Of a DNA stretch of 9,039 nt, positions 1 to 6,100 are shown one piece after another; position 1 is the first letter of the stretch; the number at the start of each line of letters is the position of its first letter. Below the pieces are notes generated by a model. It had not been told where the DNA came from, did not search any database, and saw only the letters and a program-made list of their open reading frames with translations. This DNA is from CAZWIT01 sp964533435. GTDB taxonomy: Bacteria > Patescibacteriota > Patescibacteriia > UBA1558 > GWA2-36-10. Location of the stretch: positions 1-9,039 of the forward strand of contig CAZHLU010000039.1 in NCBI GenBank assembly GCA_964533435.1, given 5' to 3'. The position numbers and the translations under genes were made by a program.

Positions 1-108
1 ATCTTAATTCAAATTGCCATTAACCTTCCGTCCATAAAGCAAGCCATCAAAACGAGATAAATTAGAACTTACTTCTGCTGGCATTAACAAATAATAAGCA
101 GACAAAGC
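1..108 (-). pseudogene. gatA: In-frame continuation of gatA beyond the TAA at 109-111 (runs off left edge)
   Basis: Translating 108 down to 1 in the same frame as gatA gives ALSAYYLLMPAEVSSNLSRF then DGLLYGRKVNGNLN, a second TAA at 4-6, and Asp. The AYY...PAE.SSNLSRFDG..YG pattern is the conserved GatA segment that follows the first 300 residues, so this is the same gene and not spacer. No base has been gained or lost: only the TAA codon itself separates the halves. No ATG near the first TAA would let the second half be translated from its own start, apart from an internal ATG at 84-82 inside the conserved motif. The rest of the gene lies outside the window. Whether the gene is broken, misread or read through cannot be decided here. 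Confidence 0.8.
4..6 (-). other. Second in-frame TAA in the gatA reading frame
   Basis: The gatA frame continues 34 codons past the first TAA and meets TAA again, in the context AAT TTG AAT TAA GAT. This is in the variable stretch after the conserved RFDG..YG motif. Only one codon remains beyond it in the window, so whether GatA homology resumes cannot be seen. Confidence 0.6.
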
Positions 109-111
109 TTA
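109..111 (-). other. In-frame TAA at a conserved sense position of gatA
   Basis: The codon order is AGT ACA GAT TAA GCT TTG TCT. In GatA homologues the residue after the LP-T-(D/K/E) motif is usually Tyr or Phe, so a TAT to TAA change would explain it with one substitution. Homology on both sides is in the same frame, which excludes an indel at this place. Confidence 0.8.
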
Positions 112-1017
112 ATCTGTACTAGGCAAACTTACCTCTTTAATTTTATAACCTTGTTGTTTTAAAAAGTTTATTACCTGTTTGATACTTTGACTAATTTCCG
201 GGTTCAAACCTTTGCCAAAATATTCCTTAGGTAAACCTAAACGCAAATCCTTATTTACTTTATCAATATTAGCTAAATAATCTGGTACCGTTGCCTTTAA
301 AGTTGTAGCATCTTGTTTATCGGCTCCAGCCATAATTTGTAATAAATAAGCTGCATCTTTAACGGTCCTAGCCAAAGGACCAATCTGATCGAGCGACGAA
401 GCCATAGCCATTGAGCCATAGCGCGATACTCTACCATAAGTAGGTTTAAGGCCAACTAAACCACAGAAAGACGCTGGCTGTCTAATTGAACCACCAGTAT
501 CAGTACCTAGTGCCACTGGCGCTAAATTAGCAGCTACAGCTGCCGCCGAACCGCCCGAAGAACCACCTGGTACACGTTTTAAGTCTAAAGGATTTTTAAC
601 TGGCCCAAAACTAGAGTTTTCATTAGAAGAGCCCATGGCAAATTCATCGCAATTAGTTTTTCCTAAAACAATCATCCCCTTTTCCTGTAAACGCGCCACT
701 GCCGTAGCTGTAAAAGGAGCAATATAATTTTCTAATATTTTAGAAGCTGCTGTAGCTTTTAAATCTTTTACTAAAATAATATCTTTTATAGCTATCGGCA
801 CACCAGTCAAAACATGAACTTTTTTCTTGGCCATTAATTGGTCAATCTTTTTAGCTTCAGCTTCCGCTTGCTCGTTGATACTAATAAAAGAATTAGTTTG
901 ATCTTTTTTTATAGCTTTTAGATAAGCTTGCGTAATTTCTAAACAAGAAAAATCTTTAGCCTTAAAACCAGCTTGTATTTTATCAATGGTTAAATTTTTT
1001 ATATCATTAATAGCCAT
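109..1017 (-). CDS. gatA: Asp/Glu-tRNA(Asn/Gln) amidotransferase subunit A, N-terminal 302 residues up to an in-frame TAA
   Basis: GatA is the amidase of the GatCAB complex. It releases ammonia from glutamine for conversion of misacylated Glu-tRNA(Gln) or Asp-tRNA(Asn) in the cytoplasm. The amidase-signature fold is clear: Lys78 in GVPIAIKD, cis-Ser153 in GGSSGGS and nucleophile Ser177 in DTGGSIRQPA, with the Ser-Ser spacing of 24 known in the family. The KPTYGRVSRYG stretch follows at 191-201. The ATG at 1017 lies one base past the gatC stop (TAATATG), so the two are probably translationally coupled. The family is about 480 residues long; this frame stops after LPSTD at residue 302, where homologues continue with an aromatic residue and an AL-AYY motif. 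That continuation is present in the same frame downstream (see 1-108). The catalytic residues are intact but the C-terminal third would be missing if TAA terminates. Identity is certain; intactness is not. Confidence 0.95.
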   Translation of the reverse strand: MAINDIKNLTIDKIQAGFKAKDFSCLEITQAYLKAIKKDQTNSFISINEQAEAEAKKIDQLMAKKKVHVLTGVPIAIKDIILVKDLKATAASKILENYIAPFTATAVARLQEKGMIVLGKTNCDEFAMGSSNENSSFGPVKNPLDLKRVPGGSSGGSAAAVAANLAPVALGTDTGGSIRQPASFCGLVGLKPTYGRVSRYGSMAMASSLDQIGPLARTVKDAAYLLQIMAGADKQDATTLKATVPDYLANIDKVNKDLRLGLPKEYFGKGLNPEISQSIKQVINFLKQQGYKIKEVSLPSTD

Positions 1018-1018
1018 A

Positions 1019-1306
1019 TTATTTTTTGAAAACGTTTGGTGCCACTAAATAATCCTTGCTAATATTGTGAGCCTGTTTAAAAACCCGCTCATCACTAGGG
1101 CTAATAATATCTGGTCGTAACTCTAAATTACTTATTTCTAAATTAACAGAATTAACCTTTAATTTATCTACTTTGATCTTTTTTATTTTATTAACATAAG
1201 CCAAAACCTCAGCTAATTGCTGCTGATAATCCTTAATCTCTTGCTCACTTAGATTCAGTTTTGCAAGAGTAGCTAGTGCTAAAATTTCTTTTTTATCAAA
1301 CCCCAT
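1019..1306 (-). CDS. gatC: Asp/Glu-tRNA(Asn/Gln) amidotransferase subunit C
   Basis: GatC is the small subunit that wraps around GatA and stabilises the GatA-GatB interface. At 95 residues it has the usual family length and looks intact. It begins with the helical LALATLAKLNLSEQEIKDYQQQL segment pattern (residues 9-31), continues with a second helix around 32-46, and has the conserved LRPD at 63-66 followed by the C-terminal DYLVAPNVFKK. The start is the ATG at 1304-1306. The stop is TAA, immediately followed by the gatA ATG. A 37-base gap upstream contains two TATAAT hexamers and may carry a promoter. Genes ligA, gatC and gatA are neighbours in many bacteria, which supports the assignment. 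The gene ends on TAA, so TAA must terminate here if gatA is to start normally. Confidence 0.93.
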   Translation of the reverse strand: MGFDKKEILALATLAKLNLSEQEIKDYQQQLAEVLAYVNKIKKIKVDKLKVNSVNLEISNLELRPDIISPSDERVFKQAHNISKDYLVAPNVFKK

Positions 1307-1308
1307 AA

Positions 1309-1331
1309 ATTATATCTTAACCAATATTATA
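1309..1331 (-). promoter_or_regulatory. Possible promoter elements upstream of gatC
   Basis: Two TATAAT hexamers occur in the short gap before gatC, at 1331-1326 and 1314-1309 in gene direction. The first would give a leader of about 10-15 bases; the second lies only 2 bases from the ATG and is too close for a standard start. Neither has a TG extension and no good -35 is seen (GTAAAA at about 17 bases from the first). In AT-rich DNA these may be chance. Confidence 0.3.
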
Positions 1332-1343
1332 GACCCTGGCAAG

Positions 1344-1931
1344 CTATTTTTTACCACGCCAATTATCAATTTTTAAAACATATAAAGTAAAGAAAATCAA
1401 AATAAAAGTTTCTAACAAAAAGGCTACTATATTAACTAACCACCAAGCCAGTAAGCTCAAATCACTGTGCAACCAAATAAATGGTAATAGGATCATTAGA
1501 GAAAGTATCACACTGCCATAATAATCAACTGGCAACCCCAAGCGCCAACGTTTGTGCCACCAAATATGCTCTTTTTTAAACTGTTTTAAAGGATAATGAG
1601 GATTTAATACAAACCAGAGAAAATCCCACAAAACCACAAATATAAAAAAATATGACATAGTTTGTAGCCAATGCTCCCAACTAATACTAAGACCAAAGAC
1701 ATAAGGCAAATGAAAAATTAGTAACACAAAAGTAAACATTACCATGTGATAACCAGTAGCCTCTCTGTCGCTCATTAATTTTTGATATAAGCGCAAAATC
1801 AAGCCTTTACTTTTGGGACGCCAAGTAGGCAAATTTTTTGCCCAACCATGTGGCCCTTCTATTTGTATTTCTAAAATAGCCAAAAATACTGCTAGAATAA
1901 AAATGTAAATATTAGTTGCTAACCATGACAT
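1344..1931 (-). CDS. Unrecognised multi-pass membrane protein between ligA and gatC
   Basis: I do not recognise a named function. The 195-residue product has about five hydrophobic segments, near residues 4-22, 62-82, 93-110, 138-155 and 159-186. The loops hold motif-like blocks rich in Trp, His and acidic residues: EIQIEGPHGWA (21-31), LPTWR (34-38), GYH (60-62), WDFLWFVLNPHY (102-113), HIWWHKRW (122-129) and DYYG (136-139). Eight histidines, several beside membrane segments, could suggest metal or haem binding or catalysis at the membrane, but this is inference only. The ATG at 1929-1931 lies 6 bases after the ligA stop and the gene ends on TAG, so it is probably cotranscribed with ligA. 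Its reading frame is clean, in contrast to both genes around it. It may be a conserved hypothetical protein. Confidence 0.8.
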   Translation of the reverse strand: MSWLATNIYIFILAVFLAILEIQIEGPHGWAKNLPTWRPKSKGLILRLYQKLMSDREATGYHMVMFTFVLLIFHLPYVFGLSISWEHWLQTMSYFFIFVVLWDFLWFVLNPHYPLKQFKKEHIWWHKRWRLGLPVDYYGSVILSLMILLPFIWLHSDLSLLAWWLVNIVAFLLETFILIFFTLYVLKIDNWRGKK

Positions 1932-1937
1932 AATTTT

Positions 1938-2597
1938 TTATTTTAATAATTTTATAAATTCTGCTTCGGAAATAATCTTGATGTTTTCAAAATCTTTAGC
2001 TTTGATTAATTTTGAACCAGGATTATCACCACTGACTAAATAATTTAAATTTTTGCCAACACTTGATAAAATCTTACCGCCCGCTCTTCTCACTAAATTC
2101 TCTGCCTCTTCTCGAGACATATTTAAAGTACCGGTAAATAAAAATGTTTTGCTGTTTAATTTTTTATTAGTTAAACTATAATCTTTAATTACAACCCCCG
2201 AGCTTATTAAATCTTGTAATAATTTTTGATTATCATTATTTGCTAACCAATCCATAATCGAACGAGAAACTTCCGGACCAATATCTGATAGATTTTCTAA
2301 TTGTTCTTGATCAGCTTTAAGCCAATTATTAAGATTATGAAAATTTTGAGCTAAAACTAAAGCTGTTTCTTCACCCACATGACGAATGCCTAAGGCATAA
2401 ATAAATTTGGCTAAATCAATATTTTTTGATGCTTCAATAGACTTTAAAATATTATTTATTTTTTTATCCTTAAAGCCAGCCAAAGTCTCTAGATCGCCTA
2501 CTTTTAAACTAAAAAAGTCTGCTGCTGTTCCTACCAAACCCTGACTAGCCAAAGTCCTAACAATCTGATCACCTAAACCGTCAATATTAAAAGCTTT
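1938..2597 (-). CDS. ligA: NAD-dependent DNA ligase, C-terminal part (HhH and BRCT domains), same frame after TAA
   Basis: This segment is in the same frame as the N-terminal ligA part and begins directly after the TAA: KAFNIDGLGDQIVRTL, the first helix-hairpin-helix, followed by ETLAGFKDKK, the GIRHVGEETALVLA hairpin and the DIGPEVSRSI hairpin. A BRCT domain ends the protein (about the last 75 residues: TFLFTGTL, RRAGGKILSSVGKNLNYLVS, DNPGSKLIKA). With the first part the total is about 665 codons, the normal LigA length, so no residues are lost except at the TAA. No ATG lies near its beginning; the nearest non-ATG start is TTG at 2552, inside the HhH region. HhH and BRCT bind DNA and are needed for efficient ligation. 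There is no erosion of frame or motifs, which speaks against an old pseudogene. Confidence 0.9.
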   Translation of the reverse strand, partial: KAFNIDGLGDQIVRTLASQGLVGTAADFFSLKVGDLETLAGFKDKKINNILKSIEASKNIDLAKFIYALGIRHVGEETALVLAQNFHNLNNWLKADQEQLENLSDIGPEVSRSIMDWLANNDNQKLLQDLISSGVVIKDYSLTNKKLNSKTFLFTGTLNMSREEAENLVRRAGGKILSSVGKNLNYLVSGDNPGSKLIKAKDFENIKIISEAEFIKLLK

Positions 2598-2600
2598 TTA
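2598..2600 (-). other. In-frame TAA at a conserved sense position of ligA
   Basis: The codon order is CAT TTT GTG TCT TAA AAA GCT TTT. LigA homologues typically read HF-S followed by Arg or Lys, then (K/D)A, at the join between zinc finger and helix-hairpin-helix domain. One substitution (AAA to TAA) would explain it. The two flanks are in one frame, so no indel is involved. Confidence 0.85.
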
Positions 2601-3935
2601 AGACACAAAATGAATTAAGGCTTCTACATTTTTAGCATAGCATTGCTTATTACTACAATACCAGGCAACTTCGCCATCTTTTTTTGTAACCTGACTATGA
2701 CAAACTGGGCATTTTTTTGGAAAAATAAATTTTTTTACTTTGCTGGTTCTTAATTTTGGTAAAACTTGGACAATATCAGGAATAATATCGCCTGCTTTTT
2801 GAATAATCACTGTATCACCAATCCTTACATCCAAGCGCTCAATCTCGTCTTGATTGTGTAAAGTTGCTCGGGAAACCGTAGTGCCGGCTACAGACACCGG
2901 CTCTAAAATGGCCACTGGTGTCAAAGCACCAGTGCGACCAACTTGTATTTCAATATCTAAAACTTTAGTAGTCACTTGCTCCGCTGGAAATTTAAAAGCT
3001 ATCATCCAACGCTCGGCTTTTCCAATATGACCTAAAATTTTTTCCTGCCTGACATCATTTACCACAATCACCGAACCATCTGTTTGATAAGGCAAACTTT
3101 TACGCTTTTCTTGCCACTTATTTAAATATTTAGAAACGGCTTCTAAATCATGACAAGCTTCATTATATGGACTAGTCTTAAAACCTAATTTAGCCAAAAT
3201 TTCATGAGATTCTTGATGTGATTTTTGACCTAGGTCAGTAATCAGTTCAAATACCACACAGTCTAAACGCCTACTAGCTGCAATTTTTGGATCAAGTTGA
3301 CGAATTGAACCAGCAGCAACATTACGCGGATTAGCAAACAAGGGCAAAGAAGATTTAGCTTGCTGTTTATTAAGCTCTGTAAAAACTTTTTTATTCATCA
3401 CTACCTCGCCTCTTACTTCTACTACCTTTGGTAAGGTTTTACCAGGCAAAGGCTTTAGAGATAAAGGAATACTATCAATAGTTTTTAAATTATTAGTTAC
3501 ATCTTCACCAAACTGACCGTCGCCTCTAGTTGCGCCTTGCCAAAATACACCATCGCGATAAGTTAATACTACAGTCAAACCATCTAATTTTAATTCTGTA
3601 TAATAATTTTTTATTTTATCTTTTAAGATCTTTTCATTACGTTCCTGCCAATCAGCTAAATCTTTATCATCAAAAGCATCAACTAAAGATAAAATTTTAG
3701 TTGAATGTTTAACTTTTATAAACTTAGACAATACCTTGCCTGCAACGCGTTGTGACGGCGAATCAGCTCGCACTAAATCTGGCCAAGCACTTTCAAGATT
3801 TACTAATTCTTTTTTTAGAGAATCCAAAGCCGCTTCTGAAATTTTAGCTTGATCTAAAACATGATAAAAATAACGATAATTATTTATCTCTTTTACTAAT
3901 TTTTCAATACGTAATTTAGCTTCTACTTTATTCAT
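2598..3935 (-). CDS. ligA: NAD-dependent DNA ligase, N-terminal part (adenylation, OB and zinc-finger domains) ending at an in-frame TAA
   Basis: LigA seals nicks in replication and repair using NAD+ as adenylate donor. From ATG 3935 the order is: domain Ia (about 1-65, YRYFYHVLD then ISEAALDSL), the adenylation domain with catalytic Lys116 in ELKLDG, RGEVVMN and NPRNVAAGSIRQLD motifs, a GRTGALTPVA / ATLHNQDEI OB-fold region, and a complete Cys4 zinc finger (CPVC and YCSNKQC). The frame stops at TAA after IHFVS, residue 445. The family continues with a basic residue and the helix-hairpin-helix domain, which is exactly what follows in frame (1938-2597). The TTG at 3944 would add three residues; ATG 3935 gives the usual MxKVEA-type N terminus and follows the previous stop directly, so it is preferred. 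Domain Ia has Leu37 where Escherichia coli has NMN-contacting Tyr35. Confidence 0.95.
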   Translation of the reverse strand: MNKVEAKLRIEKLVKEINNYRYFYHVLDQAKISEAALDSLKKELVNLESAWPDLVRADSPSQRVAGKVLSKFIKVKHSTKILSLVDAFDDKDLADWQERNEKILKDKIKNYYTELKLDGLTVVLTYRDGVFWQGATRGDGQFGEDVTNNLKTIDSIPLSLKPLPGKTLPKVVEVRGEVVMNKKVFTELNKQQAKSSLPLFANPRNVAAGSIRQLDPKIAASRRLDCVVFELITDLGQKSHQESHEILAKLGFKTSPYNEACHDLEAVSKYLNKWQEKRKSLPYQTDGSVIVVNDVRQEKILGHIGKAERWMIAFKFPAEQVTTKVLDIEIQVGRTGALTPVAILEPVSVAGTTVSRATLHNQDEIERLDVRIGDTVIIQKAGDIIPDIVQVLPKLRTSKVKKFIFPKKCPVCHSQVTKKDGEVAWYCSNKQCYAKNVEALIHFVS

Positions 3936-3940
3936 AAAAA

Positions 3941-4777
3941 TCAATAACCCTTAGTCAAATCTTCTTCCGAAAATATCACATAGCTAAAGATATCCGATGT
4001 CGGACTCAAAGCCGGAAGTTGCGCTTTCACACGATAACGCGAATTACGATAAAACCCTTCTGCTTCTATAGAAGCTTGGGATTTAATACCTGAATCTAAA
4101 GAAAATTTTAAATTCTTTACATTAGCATCTAGTGCCCGAAAACCGATGCGATAATAACGATTACTATCCAAAACATAGTTAATACTTTCACAACTATCAT
4201 TACCATAAGCACAATTACAAATATCTACTAAAGTTCTTGTTTGTGGATTGGCAAAATTAGACTCAAAAGAATTAATGGTTGTTTCTAAACGACTAGAAGC
4301 TTCCGTTGGGAAACAACTATTAATAGACCAATTAATAGCAAATGCTCCACTTGGGCCATTGGTAATTGATTCCACTCTTCCTGCTGGATCAACAATATCA
4401 ATATGTTGAGGTGAAGAAGTGCTCAAATTATATATATCCCAAAACCTTGTTAAAGTAGTAGAAGCAACCAGTATATTATATTTTCCAGCATTATCTAAAC
4501 CAACTGAATCAAAACTAGCATTTTCTAAATAATCAAAATTAGATACAAAATCACTATTCTCACGAGAATATTTGATATAATACAGACCTTGTTCAACGCC
4601 ACTTTCACCAGCATAATAAGCCGCTATTGAATTAACCGTATTTAAAGAACTCTTGATCTGCAAAGCAATCAAACCAGTAACCAACATTACAGTAGAGGCT
4701 GCCAAAGATAAAATAAGCAAGGCCACGACCAGTGTGACACCTTGTGAATTTAAATTTTTATTTTTGGACCTAAACAT
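3941..4777 (-). CDS. PilX/GspK-like minor pseudopilin
   Basis: A 278-residue protein with a short basic N terminus (MFRSKNKNLNSQG) and one hydrophobic helix at about 14-42. The motif SQG-VTLVVALLILSLA resembles a class III prepilin signal with Gly13 before the cut, but position +5 is Val, not the usual Glu. GspK and PilX-type proteins at the pilus tip are known to lack or vary this Glu. The stretch AAYYAGESGVEQGLYYI (52-68) is typical of PilX-like N-terminal regions. The C-terminal part has Cys residues in a CNC...C cluster near 187-197, which could form disulfides outside the cell. It is last of the four-gene H-I-J-K order, starts 3 bases past the preceding TAA, and ends with TGA 5 bases before the ligA ATG, so ligA may be on the same transcript. 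Confidence 0.82.
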   Translation of the reverse strand: MFRSKNKNLNSQGVTLVVALLILSLAASTVMLVTGLIALQIKSSLNTVNSIAAYYAGESGVEQGLYYIKYSRENSDFVSNFDYLENASFDSVGLDNAGKYNILVASTTLTRFWDIYNLSTSSPQHIDIVDPAGRVESITNGPSGAFAINWSINSCFPTEASSRLETTINSFESNFANPQTRTLVDICNCAYGNDSCESINYVLDSNRYYRIGFRALDANVKNLKFSLDSGIKSQASIEAEGFYRNSRYRVKAQLPALSPTSDIFSYVIFSEEDLTKGY

Positions 4778-4780
4778 AAA

Positions 4781-5416
4781 TTAACGTTTATAAATACGAG
4801 ATGAAACAGTGGTTTGTAAAGTATAACTAACCTGTTCTGACTCAACCTGACTATCATAACTAGTTTTCAAAACAATAGTTATCTTAGGATTAATATTTAC
4901 TGTTTGACTTGAATAAGGATCAGCTGTTACTGGTTCTACAAAAAAATGTACATAATCAACCTTAACGTGATTTAAACTAGGTGATAAAATTTGTACTAAA
5001 TTTATATTTTCTACAACACAAACATCTGGATAAGGGTCACAAGTATACACACCATAAAAAAGCTCATTATTTGCCCAATCTGGATTTGAATAGATTGCCA
5101 ATGATCCATCCATTCTTTTAAATACCATGCAGTTTAAAGAACTACAGTCGGGCCGAGCTGGGTCATTGTCAGGTAAAATAAAATTGTAATCTATTTCATT
5201 ATTTTTGAGATCTTGGGCTATTATTTCCAAAGCATAAAGTGAATTATTTAAAAGTAATTGTGAAGCTTTAGCTCGATGTTGATTCTGAGAAATAATAACA
5301 TAAATCATCGTAAAAATAGTTGATAACATAGCAAAAACAGCAATAGCAACTAAAATCTCCACTAAAGTAAAACCTTTATTTTTTTTATTTTTTTGCTTAT
5401 AAAAACTATGGAACAT
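4781..5416 (-). CDS. PilW/GspJ-like minor pseudopilin
   Basis: A 211-residue prepilin-like protein. From ATG 5416 the N terminus is basic (MFHSFYKQKNKKNKG), the cleavage site is Gly15/Phe16 in KGFTLVEIL with Glu20 at +5, and a hydrophobic helix runs to about residue 38. The region after it (QLLLNNSLYALEIIAQDLKN) is typical of PilW/GspJ proteins. Two Cys pairs (near the SSLNC and YTCDPYPDVCV stretches) may be disulfide-bonded. A start ten codons upstream at 5446 is possible but would overlap pilV by 29 bases; ATG 5416 follows the pilV stop as TAATATG, so it is preferred. It stands third in the H-I-J-K order and would join the tip complex that starts pilus assembly. PilD encoded next door is the likely processing enzyme. 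Confidence 0.85.
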   Translation of the reverse strand: MFHSFYKQKNKKNKGFTLVEILVAIAVFAMLSTIFTMIYVIISQNQHRAKASQLLLNNSLYALEIIAQDLKNNEIDYNFILPDNDPARPDCSSLNCMVFKRMDGSLAIYSNPDWANNELFYGVYTCDPYPDVCVVENINLVQILSPSLNHVKVDYVHFFVEPVTADPYSSQTVNINPKITIVLKTSYDSQVESEQVSYTLQTTVSSRIYKR

Positions 5417-5417
5417 A

Positions 5418-6083
5418 TTAACGCCAATTATATATTTTTTCAACAATATCCAAAGATTGTTTTTTATTTAAAGAATACCATTGTAAACGTACAGTAGCCT
5501 GAACGCCAATCTTGCTACCACTTAGACACTCAAATAAATTACTAATACTTTCCTGACCACCAACATTATTTAAATTCTTAGTTTCATCACGACAAATAGC
5601 TTGTAGTCTAACCACCCTACTAATACCAGTATCAACATCTATTGTGTCCTGTGGGCTTAATAAATTACTTACATAATATTTTTCACTATCCTGATGCACA
5701 TAAACTTTAGACTCGCGCAAAGCTAAACATTCATCAAAGCTAGCGCAACTTAAAACAACTGGTTGTGCTTCATTAAAAGAAACTGCTACATAATCAGCTT
5801 TAAGGCCATTGTCCCAAAGACAAATATCCGGAGTATCTGTGGTGTCACAATCAGTATTGGCCTCTATTGCTAGCCAATTATTATCTCTTTGGTTACGAAT
5901 AATCTCTATTGCTTCACGCCCTAAATTAGCGGCCAAAGTTTTACGAAAATTATTACGAACAGAATTTAAATTAGACTCTGACAAGGTATAAATGGCCACC
6001 AGGCCAATTGCAAAAACAAGCAAGGTAACTAAAACCTCTATGATAGTAAAGCCGCTTTTGTTATTTATTTTTATTCTAGACAC
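5418..6083 (-). CDS. PilV/GspI-like minor pseudopilin
   Basis: A 221-residue prepilin-like protein with a GTG start at 6083, preceded by a weak purine run (AGAAAAG). The signal is MSRIKINNKSG/FTIIEVL, with Gly11 before the cut and Glu16 at +5, followed by a helix to about 33. The stretch ANLGREAIEIIRNQRDNNWL (47-66) matches the conserved block of PilV-like proteins, which usually read EG/EIIR..RD.NWL. The remaining part has several Cys residues and is probably an extracellular beta-rich domain. It lies between the FimU-like and PilW-like genes, with 17 bases from the upstream stop and a TAATATG junction downstream. The role inferred from family and order is in the pilus tip-priming complex. 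Confidence 0.87.
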   Translation of the reverse strand: MSRIKINNKSGFTIIEVLVTLLVFAIGLVAIYTLSESNLNSVRNNFRKTLAANLGREAIEIIRNQRDNNWLAIEANTDCDTTDTPDICLWDNGLKADYVAVSFNEAQPVVLSCASFDECLALRESKVYVHQDSEKYYVSNLLSPQDTIDVDTGISRVVRLQAICRDETKNLNNVGGQESISNLFECLSGSKIGVQATVRLQWYSLNKKQSLDIVEKIYNWR

Positions 6084-6100
6084 CTTTTCTGTATTTAAAA

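Noticed and set aside
109..120. Frameshift as cause of the gatA break
   Set aside because: Homology on both sides of the TAA is in the same frame, with 35 codons from the first to the second TAA; no base gain or loss is needed.
100..2604. AAGCTT next to the first gatA TAA and the ligA TAA as a shared element
   Set aside because: Both TAA codons are followed closely by AGCTTT, but the flanks otherwise differ and AT-rich sequence makes such a match likely by chance.
4781..5446. ATG 5446 as start of the PilW-like gene
   Set aside because: It would overlap pilV by 29 bases; ATG 5416 directly follows the pilV stop and gives a normal short basic prepilin leader.
5809..5991. 60-codon plus-strand open frame
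   Set aside because: It lies fully opposite the PilV-like gene, which has clear motifs; the product has no recognisable features.
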